Below are positions 1 to 8,228 of a DNA stretch of 48,316 nucleotides, piece by piece. Source of the DNA: Dehalococcoidia bacterium (GTDB lineage: Bacteria > Chloroflexota > Dehalococcoidia > Lucifugimonadales > UBA2985); assembly GCA_015661155.1 (NCBI GenBank), contig JACVQK010000020.1, forward strand, positions 1-48,316. The letters are read 5' to 3'. Numbering within the stretch: the first letter of the stretch is position 1; the number at the start of each line of letters is the position of its first letter. The notes beneath the pieces are model-generated. The model ran no database searches, was not told the DNA's origin, and saw only the letters and a program-made list of their open reading frames with translations. Made by a program: the position numbers and the translations under genes.

Positions 1-75
1 CCAGATGCGCGTGTCTCGGGAGGCCAGTATTTCATCTCTGACGCGCTCGATTGTCTTCCTACACTCCGGTACCAT
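1..75 (-). CDS. Unknown protein, N-terminal fragment cut by the window edge
   Basis: An open frame starts with ATG at 75-73 and runs off the left edge (25 codons, beginning MVPECRKTIERV). An AAGGGA-type ribosome binding site lies just upstream, and the start is 25 bases after the leuC stop, so it is probably the next gene in the same leftward transcript. The visible residues are a charged helix-like stretch. They do not look like the start of LeuD, the small isopropylmalate isomerase subunit that usually follows leuC. I do not recognise it. Confidence 0.4.
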   Translation of the reverse strand, partial: MVPECRKTIERVRDEILASRDTRIW

Positions 76-99
76 GGCGTAATCCCTTTCTGCCCCCAA

Positions 100-1500
100 C
101 TACTCCCACTCCCGTATATCCACAAAATGGCCGGCGATGGCGGCGGCCGCGGCCATGGGGGGGCTGACCAGGTGCGTCCGGCCCCCGGGGCCCTGGCGGC
201 CCTCGAAGTTGCGGTTGGAGGTGGAGGCGCACCGCGCACCCGGCTTCAGGATGTCGGGGTTCATGCCCAGGCACATGGAGCAGCCCGCCTCCCGCCAGTC
301 CAGGCCCGCGTCCTTGAAGATTCGGTCCAGGCCCTCCGCCTCCGCCTGCCTCTTCACCGCGAAGGAACCCGGCACCACCATGGCGTAGACCCCGTCGCGC
401 ACCCTGCGACCCTTGACCACGGCCGCGGCGGCCCGCAGGTCCTCGATGCGGGAGTTGGTGCAGGAGCCGATGAACACGTTATCTATCCGAATCTCCTGCA
501 CGGGCGTGCCGGGCTCCAGGCCCATGTACTCCAGGGCACGCTGGGCGGCGGAGCGCTGGGTGGGGGAGGCAAAGGAGGCGGGGTCGGGAACGCGGCCTGT
601 AACGGGCACCACCATGCCGGGGTTGGTGCCCCAGGTTACAAAGGGCGAAAGGGCGGTGGCATCGACCTCCACCACGCGGTCGAAGGTGGCGTCGGGGTCG
701 GTGGCCAGGGCTTTCCAGAAGCCCACCGCGGCCTCGAAGGCGTCGCCCCGGGGCCCATGAGAGCGGCCTCGCATGTACTGGAAGGTGGTCTCGTCCGGGG
801 AGATCATGCCGGCCCGCCCGCCGGCCTCGATGGACATGTTGCACACCGTCATGCGGCCCTCCATGGAGAGGGAGCGTATGGCCTGGCCGGTGTACTCGAT
901 GACGTGGCCGTTGGCGCCGTCAACCCCTATCTGCCCTATGATGCCCAGGATCAGGTCTTTGGCGGTGACTCCCGCGGGCAACGCTCCGTTCACCCGAATC
1001 TCCAGGGTCTTGGGCCTGGACTGGAGCAGACACTGGGTGGCCAGCACGTGCTCCACCTCTGAGGTGCCGATGGGCAGGGCCAATGCCCCGAAAGCGCCGT
1101 GGGTGGCGGTGTGGCTATCGCCGCAGACGATGGTCTTGCCCGGCTGGGTGTACCCCTGCTCCGGGCCGATGACGTGGACGATGCCCTGGCCGGGGCTGCG
1201 GATGTCGTGCAAATCGATGCCGAACTCCTGGCAGTTACGGGCAAGAGCCTGCATCTGGATCAGGGATATCTCATCGGTGATGGGCAGGGCGCGGCTCCAG
1301 GTGGGGACGTTATGGTCCATGGTGGCCACGGTCAGGTCGGGGCGGCGCACGCGGCGGCCCGCCATGCGGAGGCCGTCGAAGGCCTGGGGAGAGGTGACCT
1401 CGTGCACCAGATGCAGGTCAACGTAGAGGATGGCGGGCTTTCCCGGCTCTTCCTGGACGACGTGGGCGTCCCATATCTTCTCGAACATGGTCCTGGGCAT
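100..1500 (-). CDS. leuC: 3-isopropylmalate dehydratase large subunit (LeuC)
   Basis: LeuC with LeuD isomerises 2-isopropylmalate to 3-isopropylmalate in leucine synthesis. It is a cytoplasmic enzyme with a 4Fe-4S cluster of the aconitase family. The 466-residue length is that of standard bacterial LeuC. Visible signatures are the aconitase-type segment [16 protein letters not shown] near residue 125 and the cluster cysteines in [13 protein letters not shown] and [10 protein letters not shown] in the last third. An ATG lies 18 bases further upstream, but the AAAGGAG ribosome binding site sits between the two, so the start at 1500 ([10 protein letters not shown]) is preferred. It lies downstream of leuA, with a palindromic element filling the gap. 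No leuD or leuB is visible in the window. Confidence 0.96.
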   Translation of the reverse strand: MPRTMFEKIWDAHVVQEEPGKPAILYVDLHLVHEVTSPQAFDGLRMAGRRVRRPDLTVATMDHNVPTWSRALPITDEISLIQMQALARNCQEFGIDLHDIRSPGQGIVHVIGPEQGYTQPGKTIVCGDSHTATHGAFGALALPIGTSEVEHVLATQCLLQSRPKTLEIRVNGALPAGVTAKDLILGIIGQIGVDGANGHVIEYTGQAIRSLSMEGRMTVCNMSIEAGGRAGMISPDETTFQYMRGRSHGPRGDAFEAAVGFWKALATDPDATFDRVVEVDATALSPFVTWGTNPGMVVPVTGRVPDPASFASPTQRSAAQRALEYMGLEPGTPVQEIRIDNVFIGSCTNSRIEDLRAAAAVVKGRRVRDGVYAMVVPGSFAVKRQAEAEGLDRIFKDAGLDWREAGCSMCLGMNPDILKPGARCASTSNRNFEGRQGPGGRTHLVSPPMAAAAAIAGHFVDIREWE

Positions 1501-1527
1501 GGTGTTGCTCCTTTCCACTGCACCCCG

Positions 1528-1674
1528 CTAGAAGCTGTTCGGAAAACCCTCACCCCCTGTGTCCCCCTCTCCCTTGCCAAGGGAGAGGGGGAGGAAAAGG
1601 AATCTGGGGGACACCCCCAGACCCCCGCCAAAGGGGATCCGCCCCTCTGGACTCCCCTTTTCAGCACCCTGCTA
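1528..1674. repeat. TA-flanked palindromic element, copy 1 (between leuA and leuC)
   Basis: The ends are imperfect inverted repeats: CTAGAAGCTGTTCGGAAAAC on the left and, read from the right, TAGCAGGGTGCTGAAAAG. Inside are three hairpins: a perfect 29-base palindrome at about 1563-1591 (CCCCCTCTCCCTTG arm), TCTGGGGG-ACA-CCCCCAGA at about 1604-1622, and an AGGGG/CCCCT hairpin near 1630. Related copies occur at 28.5, 30.8, 37.4, 40.4, 43.0 and 45.7 kb. The right-end CTA at 1672-1674 is, on the minus strand, the TAG stop of leuA. It sits inside the leuA-leuC transcription unit. Confidence 0.85.
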
Positions 1675-3222
1675 CGTCGCGGAGCCGGCTGCTTTGGACT
1701 CGGGCACTCCCTCAATGGCCATCAGCTTGTTCAGGGCGTTGATGTAAGCCTTGGCGCTGGCGACGAGGATGTCGGTGGAGGAGCCACGGCCGGTGTACAC
1801 CCTGCCCCCCTTCTGGATTCGGATGGTGACATCGCCTATGGCATCGGTGCCCTCGGTGATGGAGCCTATGGTGAACTCCTTGAGGGTGTTGGGCACCTGG
1901 ATGATGCGGTTGATGGCCACATACACGGCGTCCACGGGGCCGGTGCCGGTGGCAGCGTCGGTCAGGACGCGGCCCTGGGGATCGATGAGACGCACCGTGG
2001 CCGTGGGAATCTCGTGGTCGCCGCAGGAGACCTGGACATGCTCCAGGCGGTACATCTCCACCTGGGTCCGGCGACGGTCGCTCATGAGGGCCTCCAGGTC
2101 GCGATCGGTGACCTCCCGCTTCTTGTCCGCCAGCGCCTTGAAAGCCTCGAAGGCCTGGCTCATCTCCTCCGGCGTGAGCCGGTATCCCAGCTCCTCCAGC
2201 CTGGAACCGAGGCCGGCCCGTCCGCTCAGCTTGCCCAGCACCAGGGCGCTCGAGGGAATCCCTATGGAGTGGGGGTCCATGATCTCGAAGGTGGTGCGCT
2301 CCTTGAGGACGCCGTCCTGGTGAATGCCCGAGGCGTGGCGGAAGGCGTTCTGGCCCACAATGGCCTTGTTGGGCTGCACCGGAAAGCCGGTGATGTCGCT
2401 CACCAGGCGGCTGGTGCGGTAGAGCTGGGTGGTATCCACGCCCACGGCAACCCCGAAGAAGTCCCTCCGGGTAATTAGCCCCATGACCACCTCCTCCAGG
2501 GAGGCGTTTCCGGCCCTCTCGCCTATGCCGTTGATGCATCCCTCCACCTGCCTGGCTCCCACCCTGACGGCGGCGAGGCTGTTGGACACCGCGAGGCCCA
2601 GGTCGTTGTGGCAATGAACCGAGAGGACGGCACGGTCAATGTTGGGGACGTTCTCCTTGATGCCGACCAGCAGCCTGGCGAACTCCTCGGGGATGGCGTA
2701 GCCGACGGTGTCGGGGATGTTCACCGTGGTGGCCCCGGCTTTGATGGTGGCCTCCAGGAGGGCGTAAAGGTACTCGGGCTCAGTGCGAGTGGCGTCCATG
2801 GGGGAGAACTCCACGTCCTGGCAGTGCTTCTTGGCCCGCTCCACGGCGGCCACGGCCATGGCCATTATCTCCTCCCGGTTCTTGCGCAGCTGGTGCATGA
2901 TGTGGATGTCGGAGCTGGAGAGGAAGACGTGGATGCGGGGATGCCTCGCCTCTTTGAGCGCCTCGGCGGCGCGATCCACGGCATCGAGGGTAGCATGGGA
3001 CAGGGCGGCGATGATGGGGGCCCTCACCTCCCGAGCGATGGTCTGCACCGCCTGGAAGTCGCCCGGCGAGCTGGCGGGGAACCCCGCCTCGATGACGTCA
3101 ACCCGCAGGCGCTCCAGCTGGCGGGCGATCTCCAGTTTCTCCTCCAGGGCCATGGTGGCCCCGGCGGCCTGCTCGCCGTCCCGCAGCGTGGTGTCGAATA
3201 TGATGACCTTGTCTTCAGGCAT
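1672..3222 (-). CDS. leuA: 2-isopropylmalate synthase (LeuA)
   Basis: LeuA condenses acetyl-CoA with 2-oxoisovalerate, the first committed step of leucine synthesis. The 516-residue protein has the N-terminal HMGL-like TIM barrel with the metal/catalytic motif FDTTLRDGEQAAG at about residues 9-21, the metal-binding HCHNDLGLAVSN segment near residue 205, and GIGERAGNASLEEV. A C-terminal LeuA dimer domain (about residues 390-510) normally binds leucine for feedback inhibition. The start at 3222 (MPEDKVIIFD) follows AAAAGGAG at proper spacing; longer in-frame starts lack a site. The stop codon lies in the end of a repeat element. CimA is an alternative reading, but the motifs and length fit LeuA better. 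Confidence 0.93.
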   Translation of the reverse strand: MPEDKVIIFDTTLRDGEQAAGATMALEEKLEIARQLERLRVDVIEAGFPASSPGDFQAVQTIAREVRAPIIAALSHATLDAVDRAAEALKEARHPRIHVFLSSSDIHIMHQLRKNREEIMAMAVAAVERAKKHCQDVEFSPMDATRTEPEYLYALLEATIKAGATTVNIPDTVGYAIPEEFARLLVGIKENVPNIDRAVLSVHCHNDLGLAVSNSLAAVRVGARQVEGCINGIGERAGNASLEEVVMGLITRRDFFGVAVGVDTTQLYRTSRLVSDITGFPVQPNKAIVGQNAFRHASGIHQDGVLKERTTFEIMDPHSIGIPSSALVLGKLSGRAGLGSRLEELGYRLTPEEMSQAFEAFKALADKKREVTDRDLEALMSDRRRTQVEMYRLEHVQVSCGDHEIPTATVRLIDPQGRVLTDAATGTGPVDAVYVAINRIIQVPNTLKEFTIGSITEGTDAIGDVTIRIQKGGRVYTGRGSSTDILVASAKAYINALNKLMAIEGVPESKAAGSAT

Positions 3223-3245
3223 CTTGAAATCTCCTTTTGTCTCTT

Positions 3246-3423
3246 CCCAGAACGGCCAGGTCTTGGCTGCCGGCTCTGGGTAACCCTTGCACATTCAGCC
3301 CTATGATCGGCCACCGTTGGCTTTCATAGGGAAACGATGGAGGGGATATCTGGGAGAGACTAAAGGGCAACGCAGTCCGCCGGAACGACCCTTGCCAAGA
3401 GCCGTCCCTGATGGCGGACTACG
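3246..3423 (-). promoter_or_regulatory. Structured leader RNA upstream of leuA
   Basis: Three consecutive hairpins precede leuA, read on the minus strand. Hairpin 1 (3423 to 3371) has an 11-pair stem CGUAGUCCGCC/GGCGGACUGCG, a 4-base one-sided bulge AUCA, then 12 further pairs and a GGC loop. Hairpin 2 (3331 to 3299) has CCCUAUGA/UCAUAGGG enclosing GCCA/UGGC. Hairpin 3 (3280 to 3246) has CCCAGA/UCUGGG and ends about 11 bases before the leuA ribosome binding site. Four pairs of hairpin 1 are G-U on the minus strand but would be A-C mismatches on the plus strand, which points to an RNA transcribed toward leuA. No U-run follows, so a role in translation control or attenuation is only inferred. 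Confidence 0.5.
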
Positions 3424-3470
3424 TCTGTTACCTCTGGGGAGACCGTCTTGTTATCCATGAATGGAGCCAT
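3360..3470 (-). CDS. Possible leader peptide of leuA, rich in Val and Leu
   Basis: A 36-codon frame (start MAPFMDNKTV, end DCVAL then TAG) covers hairpin 1 of the leuA leader. It contains seven valines and three leucines, including VV, LL and VV pairs, which would suit a branched-chain attenuation peptide. Against it, no good ribosome binding site is visible before ATG 3470, and a TACAAT box (3474 to 3469) overlaps that ATG, so the second ATG (3458) on a leaderless or very short leader would be needed. This is a speculative gene. Confidence 0.22.
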   Translation of the reverse strand: MAPFMDNKTVSPEVTDVVRHQGRLLARVVPADCVAL

Positions 3471-3480
3471 TGTATCAAAC

Positions 3481-3506
3481 TACGCCTGTTTCAGGAAGCC
3501 CATCAT
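3481..3506. repeat. 26-bp direct repeat, left copy (duplicate of ilvC 3' end)
   Basis: These 26 bases are identical to 4169-4194, the end of ilvC. Read on the minus strand they encode MMGFLKQA followed by TAG here instead of TAA. The two copies bracket 662 bases holding palindromes and a truncated Mrr-like gene. This is the pattern left by site-specific integration into a gene 3' end, where the host gene end is restored. Confidence 0.8.
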
Positions 3507-3526
3507 TGGTTTCACCCCCTCTCCAA

Positions 3527-3579
3527 CTCTCCCCCTCGAGGGGGAGAGGGCTATCCCTTCCCCCTGCAAGGGGGAAGGG
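3527..3579. repeat. Two adjacent perfect palindromes
   Basis: A 22-base palindrome (CTCTCCCCCTC mirrored, 3527-3548) is followed by a 25-base palindrome (CCCTTCCCCCT, centre GCA, 3555-3579). They resemble the hairpin cores of the TA-flanked elements but lack the terminal inverted repeats. They lie inside the region bracketed by the ilvC-end duplication. On either strand they could act as strong hairpins or terminators, although no T-run follows. Confidence 0.7.
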
Positions 3580-3664
3580 CAGGATGGGGGTACAAGCGCA
3601 TGAGGCCGCCTCCGATGGATAATTGAAAGACCCTGATGAGGACTACAGAGACCCAAAGAAGCCT

Positions 3665-4147
3665 TCATCCACTTGGCCTGAAAAGCCACTCTCCTGCCCT
3701 CCCTGTAGCGCGTACTTCTGAGAAGCCCTTGGCCTTCAAGAATTCGCCGAGCAGCTTGTCGAATTGTGAAGGATTTAGAGCTAGTATACGCGTGAGTAAC
3801 TGCTGAGTTATATCCGGCTCGCCTATCTCTTTTGAAGGCTGGTAGGAGTCGTGCTTCGTGACATCCTTTGGGTTTGGCACGACGATCGGTGGTTCTCCTC
3901 GCGATTCTCGAAACTCATTTGCCTTTCGTACGTAACGTCTAATACTAGTCTGGCCACTTCTTGTGGCACCGTCAGGCCAACTTACTTCTATGAACTTCTT
4001 GAGAATGCCGGCTCCTGCGAAAAGTCCTACTGTTTCGCCTCTTCTGGCCACAGGTGTTATTGGTAAGTTCTGTATGGTATTAATCTCCTTCCGGAGGTCG
4101 TGGTTGTTTCCGAACTCGTAGGCCAATTTTAGGGGAAGTACTTTCAT
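3665..4147 (-). pseudogene. Truncated Mrr-type restriction endonuclease-like gene
   Basis: The 160-residue frame starts with ATG after GAGGGTGG. Its last 40 residues (LLTRILALNPSQFDKLLGEF...EVRATGRAG) match the opening of the Mrr catalytic domain, the nuclease fold of type IV restriction enzymes. The protein ends at GEWLFRPSG, just where the catalytic Asp and Q-x-K motifs should follow, so cleavage activity is not expected. The N-terminal part (residues 1-110) is not recognised. The DNA is visibly more AT-rich than its neighbours, and it lies between direct copies of the ilvC 3' end, both signs of acquisition by transfer. It may instead be a DNA-binding remnant that is still expressed. Confidence 0.55.
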
Positions 4148-4167
4148 TTAAGCCACCCTCGTCTTTC

Positions 4168-5163
4168 TTACGCCTGTTTCAGGAAGCCCATCATGCCCCG
4201 GAGGGTCTTGCCCACCTCCTCGATGGGATGCTCCGCCTCCTGCTGGCGGAGGGCGTTGAAGCGGGGTCTGCCAGCCTTGTTCTCGGCGATCCACTCCCGG
4301 GCAAAGGAGCCGTTCTGTATCTCCTCCAGGATGCGCTTCATGTTCTGCCTCACGTGGTCGTCGATGACCCGGGGGCCGCGGCTGTAGTCGCCGTACTCGG
4401 CGGTGTCGCTTATTGAGTAGCGCATGTAGCCCAGGCCGCCCTGATAGATGAGGTCCACGATGAGCTTGAGCTCATGGCAGCATTCGAAGTAGGCCGATTC
4501 CGGCTGATAGCCCGCCTCCACCAGGGTCTCGAAACCCGCCTTTATGAGGGCCGTGACCCCTCCGCACAGCACGGTCTGCTCCCCGAAGAGGTCGGTCTCC
4601 GTCTCCTCCTTGAAGGTGGTATCCAGCACCCCGGCACGGGTGCAGCCGACGCCCCTGGCGTAGGCCAGGGCGTTCTCCCTGGCCTTGCCTGATGAGTCTT
4701 GGTGTATCGCCAGGAGGCCGGGAACCCCTGATCCCTGGACGAAAATCTCCCGCATCCGGTGTCCCGGGGCCTTGGGGGCCACCATGGACACGTCCACATC
4801 AGGCGGTGGCACGATCTGCTGGTAGTGGATGTTGAAGCCGTGGGCGAACATGAGGGTCTTGCCCCTCTTCATATACGGCTGGATGGAGTCGCGGTAGACC
4901 TGGGACTGGATGTGGTCCGGCACCAGCATCATGATGACGTCCGCCTGCTGGGCCACCTCCGCCACCGTAGCCACCCTCAGACCTGCCACCTCCGCCTTCG
5001 GCCAGCTTGCGCTGCCCTGGTACAGCCCCACCACTACGTTGACCCCGTTGTCCTTGAGGTTGAGGGCGTGGGCATGGCCCTGGCTGCCGTACCCGATGAT
5101 CCCGATGGTCTTACCCTTCAGCAGGGAGAGGTTTGCGTCCTTTTCGTAGTAGACATTGGCCAT
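4168..5163 (-). CDS. ilvC: Ketol-acid reductoisomerase (IlvC)
   Basis: IlvC converts acetolactate or acetohydroxybutyrate to the dihydroxy acid, the second shared step of valine, leucine and isoleucine synthesis, using NAD(P)H and magnesium. The 331 residues fit class I enzymes. Visible features are the Rossmann motif [13 protein letters not shown] near residue 25, the cofactor loop GLYQGSASW near residue 48, and the knotted C-terminal domain with [11 protein letters not shown] and [12 protein letters not shown] carrying the metal acidic residues. The start at 5163 (MANVYYEKD) follows AAAGGAGG; the open frame extends 44 codons further without support. In the cofactor loop a Tyr replaces the usual Arg. 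The 3' end is duplicated at 3481-3506. It heads the ilvC-leuA-leuC set; ilvB and ilvN are not present upstream. Confidence 0.96.
   Translation of the reverse strand: MANVYYEKDANLSLLKGKTIGIIGYGSQGHAHALNLKDNGVNVVVGLYQGSASWPKAEVAGLRVATVAEVAQQADVIMMLVPDHIQSQVYRDSIQPYMKRGKTLMFAHGFNIHYQQIVPPPDVDVSMVAPKAPGHRMREIFVQGSGVPGLLAIHQDSSGKARENALAYARGVGCTRAGVLDTTFKEETETDLFGEQTVLCGGVTALIKAGFETLVEAGYQPESAYFECCHELKLIVDLIYQGGLGYMRYSISDTAEYGDYSRGPRVIDDHVRQNMKRILEEIQNGSFAREWIAENKAGRPRFNALRQQEAEHPIEEVGKTLRGMMGFLKQA
4169..4194. repeat. 26-bp direct repeat, right copy (ilvC 3' end)
   Basis: This is the last 26 bases of ilvC apart from the final base of the stop codon, and it is identical to 3481-3506. See the left copy for the interpretation as an integration footprint. 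Confidence 0.8.
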
Positions 5164-5202
5164 GGCCAGTCGCCTCCTTTGTAGTGTTGCTAACAGGGGT
5201 AC

Positions 5203-5232
5203 AGTGTACACCGCCCATGGTGGGCCTGTCGA
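5203..5232 (-). promoter_or_regulatory. Possible ilvC promoter
   Basis: On the minus strand TCGACA (5232-5227), an 18-base spacer and TACACT (5208-5203) lie 40 bases upstream of the ilvC start. The -35 half falls inside a dispersed repeat motif (5211-5236). The match is moderate and untested. Confidence 0.3.
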
Positions 5233-5236
5233 ACCT
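5211..5236. repeat. Solitary copy of a GTTCGACAGGC-type dispersed motif
   Basis: On the minus strand the motif reads GGTTCGACAGGCCCACCATG followed by GGCGG. It resembles the inverted ends of the element at 29441-29600 (GGTCAAGCTCACCATGAGCG). It sits between the small membrane protein gene and ilvC and may contribute the ilvC -35 box. Confidence 0.45.
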
Positions 5237-5254
5237 CTCGTCGCAGCTTCCTCA

Positions 5255-5599
5255 TCAGTCCGCAGGGACAATCCCAAGGCCAATGGCGATGACAATCATG
5301 ACCAGCAGCAGCACAAGCCATGCAACGGTAGACGCCACCAATAGTGAAGCCTCGCGTATACGCTGCCTCAGGGCGAGTATGGCCGGGTAGCCGAGAACCA
5401 GGGCTCCACTGACGCACGCCGAGATGATGAAGAGCAGCAGAATGCCCACCGCCTGCATGGATGAATTCGTTTGCTCGTTCTCAGGGGGCAACCCAGCAAT
5501 ACGGTCGAGATTGTTTATGAAGAGCACGACCAGGATGACATAGAGAAAGACCCCCATGGCCTGGGCCAACCCCAGTAGAACGATCCTTTTTCTGCTCAT
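5255..5599 (-). CDS. Small three-helix membrane protein, unknown function
   Basis: The 114-residue protein starts with ATG after AAGGAGAG at proper spacing. It has three predicted membrane helices: about residues 7-29, 46-70 and 86-110. A polar loop [10 protein letters not shown] lies between the first two and a short basic segment RQRIREA between the last two. The N-terminus is MSRKRIVLL, so an internal positive end is likely. It resembles short conserved membrane proteins of unknown role seen in many uncultured bacteria. It lies about 90 bases upstream of ilvC on the same strand, with a possible ilvC promoter in between, so cotranscription is uncertain. No functional motif is visible. Confidence 0.7.
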   Translation of the reverse strand: MSRKRIVLLGLAQAMGVFLYVILVVLFINNLDRIAGLPPENEQTNSSMQAVGILLLFIISACVSGALVLGYPAILALRQRIREASLLVASTVAWLVLLLVMIVIAIGLGIVPAD

Positions 5600-5778
5600 G
5601 TCTCTCCTTGATCACCCTCTGAGGTGTTGTCTATGCCAGGCAGGGCGATGAGACGACGGTGTTCCTTGGCTGAGATTGCCCACAGTCTACTCCCCATCGG
5701 TCTGGTCGTGCAACCAAAGCACATCAAAGGCCGAAGGACCAGGACTGTAGCAACCATCTTCTTGGAGACCACCTCATC

Positions 5779-5807
5779 TTGCGTCGGGAAGGCGTGCGAC
5801 GTATACT
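5779..5807 (+). promoter_or_regulatory. Promoter of the CoA transferase gene
   Basis: TTGCGT (5779-5784), a 17-base spacer and TATACT (5802-5807) form a good sigma-70-type promoter. The expected transcript start near 5814 leaves a short 5' leader carrying AGAAGGAGGAG before ATG 5841. Confidence 0.6.
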
Positions 5808-5840
5808 AGCGGCGCAACGGTGAACAGAAGGAGGAGCGCT

Positions 5841-8228
5841 ATGACCACGAATCCCCCCCTCGCCCTGAGTCAGTTCCGAGTCCTCGACCTTACCCAATCC
5901 CACGGCCAATACGCCTCCCGCCTGCTGGCTGACCTCGGGGCCGACGTCATCAAGGTGGAGCCGCCGGAGGGTGGCCCAGATCGCTGGGCGTGGCCTTTTG
6001 CAGGTGACGTCCCTGACAGGGAGCGCAGCCTCTCCTTCCTGCACTTCAACACCAACAAGCGCAGCGTCGTCCTGGACCTGACGACGGCCAATGGACGGAA
6101 AGCCTTCCTCAAGCTGGCCGCCGCCGCCGATGCCGTCGTGGAAGACCTTCCGCCTGGGTACCTGGCGAAGCTGCGGCTCGGCTACCACGACCTGCGAAAG
6201 GTCAACCCGGGTATCGTCATGACGTCTATCACACCCTTTGGGCAGAGCGGGCCTCGCTCCTACTATGAGGGAACCGACCTGGTGATCCAGGCCATGTCGG
6301 GCTGGATGACCACCGACGGTGATAATGAGTTCCCGCCGTGCGCCGCTCCCGGAGACCCGACGGTTCACCTTGCGGGAATGCACGGCGCCATGGGCACGCT
6401 CCTCGCGCTTTGGGCCCGTGGGGAGCACGGGCGTGGACAACACGTAGACACCTCGCTCTACGAGGTCATGGTGACGTCCCTCTCCTCCATGCCCATCTCT
6501 CGCTACTCGCTTTCCGGGGAGATCGTACGGCGGCCTGGGCGGCGGGTGAACACCGCAGCCGTCAACTACTATCCGTGTAAAGACGGCTATGTCGCCATGA
6601 ACATCCACTTCGACCACCTGTGGGAACGCCTCGTCAAGTGGGTCAATCACCCCGTCCTCAACGAGCCCTACTGGCTGGCACGGGGAGCCCGGCAGCAGAA
6701 TGCGGACCTCGTTGAGGAGATCCTCCAGGAGTTCAGCTCAAACATGACAGCGGAGGAGTTCTTGAAAGGTGCCCTGGCCCTGGGCCTCCCCGTTGCCAGG
6801 GTGAACACCTTCTCGGAGGCATTGGAGGTGCCCCAGCTCAAGGCCCGCCATTGGCTCCAGGAGGTCCACCACCCGGTCCTGGGGCGGATTTCCGTCCCAG
6901 GCCTCCCCTGGCTTCTGCGAGGAACCCCCCCTCGGGTGCGACGATCTGCCCCACTCCTTGGAGAGCATACCGAGGAGATCCTCCGCGAGGCAGCCGCCAC
7001 GGCGGTGCAGCGAGGAGCTTCGACGAACAGACCAAAGCAGGTTCCACCTCGGACGCCCCTGGAAGGCATCCGGGTGGTCGATCTCACGCGGGCTTTCGCC
7101 GGCCCCTTCGCCTCGCGGCTCCTGGCCGACTACGGGGCTGAGGTCATCAAGGTGGAGTCCGACCTCTTCGACACCCAACGAGAGGGCCGCGCCGGGACCT
7201 TCACGGAGCTGAATCGGAACAAGCTGAGCATTACCCTGGACCTCCACCATCCCGATGGGCAGGCCTTGCTCAAGAAGTTGGTGGCCGTCAGCGACGTGCT
7301 GATAGACAACTACAGGCCAGGCACGCTGGAGCGCTTCGGCCTGGCGTACGACGACCTGAAGGAGATCAACCCGCGGATCATCGTCGTGAGCATGCCAGCC
7401 TATGGGAGCACGGGGCCCGCCGCAGGGCACGCCGCCCATGGGACCCAGCTCATCGCCAACGCTGGGATTACCCATCTTTGGGGCCACCCCGAGTCGCCCA
7501 TGCAGGCACGATCGAAGTCAACGTACCCAGACCTCGTCGCTGGTGCCCAAGCAGCCCTGGCAACCCTGGCAGGGCTCCATGGGCGTAAGGGCACGGGAGC
7601 CGGGCAGTCCATTGAAGTGGCCCAGTCCGAGGTCCTCCTCAGCACCCTGGGCGTCGGACTCCTGGATTACCTGGTGAACGGGCGGGTATGGCAACCCACG
7701 GGTAACAGGCGCGCCTTCGCGGCCCCCCACGACCTCTACCCATGTCGCGGTCTCGACGCCCACTGTGCCATCGCCTGCGTGACGGAGGAGCAGTGGCGCT
7801 CCCTCTGCCAAGTCATGGCGCGCCCTGATCTCGCGGAGGACGCTCGTTTCGCCACCCTCCAGGATCGGGTGACAAACGTCGAGGAGCTGGACCAGATCAT
7901 CGCCACCTGGACGCGAGACCTCACCCCCTCCCAGGTTGCGTATCTGCTGCAAAGGGCGCGGGTCCCCGCCGGCGCCGTGCAGACAGGAGAGGATATCTAC
8001 TACGATTGGCATCTCAGAGAGCGCGGCTATGTGGCTCGCGTGGACGACCCTGAAACAGGGGACACGGAGATATCAGGGCTAACCGCTCACCTCTCCGAAA
8101 CGCCAGGGCGGCAGCAGATGCAAGGGCGACCGACCCTGGGTGGCGCCAATGACTACGTCTTCCACCAGATCCTCGGGCTGTCCCAGGAGGAGCGCCAGCG
8201 CCTGGAAGCCGAGAAGGCCATCGCCTGA
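5841..8228 (+). CDS. Fused two-domain CaiB/BaiF (class III) CoA transferase
   Basis: Class III CoA transferases move CoA between carboxylic acids through an aspartyl-CoA intermediate. This 795-residue protein holds two complete copies of the family: residues about 10-385 and 405-790. Each copy begins with the hallmark (FRVLDLTQ...ADLGADVIKVEPP and IRVVDLTRAFAGPFASRLLADYGAEVIKVES). An Asp is present at the expected catalytic position of each half (PGDPTVHLAGMHGA and YPDLVAGAQAA). The start at 5841 (MTTNPPLALSQF) follows AGAAGGAGGAG; an ATG-like earlier start is less likely. The fold normally dimerises as interlocked rings, so the fusion would encode an entire dimer. The gene stands alone, so its substrate cannot be inferred. 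Confidence 0.92.
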   Translation: MTTNPPLALSQFRVLDLTQSHGQYASRLLADLGADVIKVEPPEGGPDRWAWPFAGDVPDRERSLSFLHFNTNKRSVVLDLTTANGRKAFLKLAAAADAVVEDLPPGYLAKLRLGYHDLRKVNPGIVMTSITPFGQSGPRSYYEGTDLVIQAMSGWMTTDGDNEFPPCAAPGDPTVHLAGMHGAMGTLLALWARGEHGRGQHVDTSLYEVMVTSLSSMPISRYSLSGEIVRRPGRRVNTAAVNYYPCKDGYVAMNIHFDHLWERLVKWVNHPVLNEPYWLARGARQQNADLVEEILQEFSSNMTAEEFLKGALALGLPVARVNTFSEALEVPQLKARHWLQEVHHPVLGRISVPGLPWLLRGTPPRVRRSAPLLGEHTEEILREAAATAVQRGASTNRPKQVPPRTPLEGIRVVDLTRAFAGPFASRLLADYGAEVIKVESDLFDTQREGRAGTFTELNRNKLSITLDLHHPDGQALLKKLVAVSDVLIDNYRPGTLERFGLAYDDLKEINPRIIVVSMPAYGSTGPAAGHAAHGTQLIANAGITHLWGHPESPMQARSKSTYPDLVAGAQAALATLAGLHGRKGTGAGQSIEVAQSEVLLSTLGVGLLDYLVNGRVWQPTGNRRAFAAPHDLYPCRGLDAHCAIACVTEEQWRSLCQVMARPDLAEDARFATLQDRVTNVEELDQIIATWTRDLTPSQVAYLLQRARVPAGAVQTGEDIYYDWHLRERGYVARVDDPETGDTEISGLTAHLSETPGRQQMQGRPTLGGANDYVFHQILGLSQEERQRLEAEKAIA

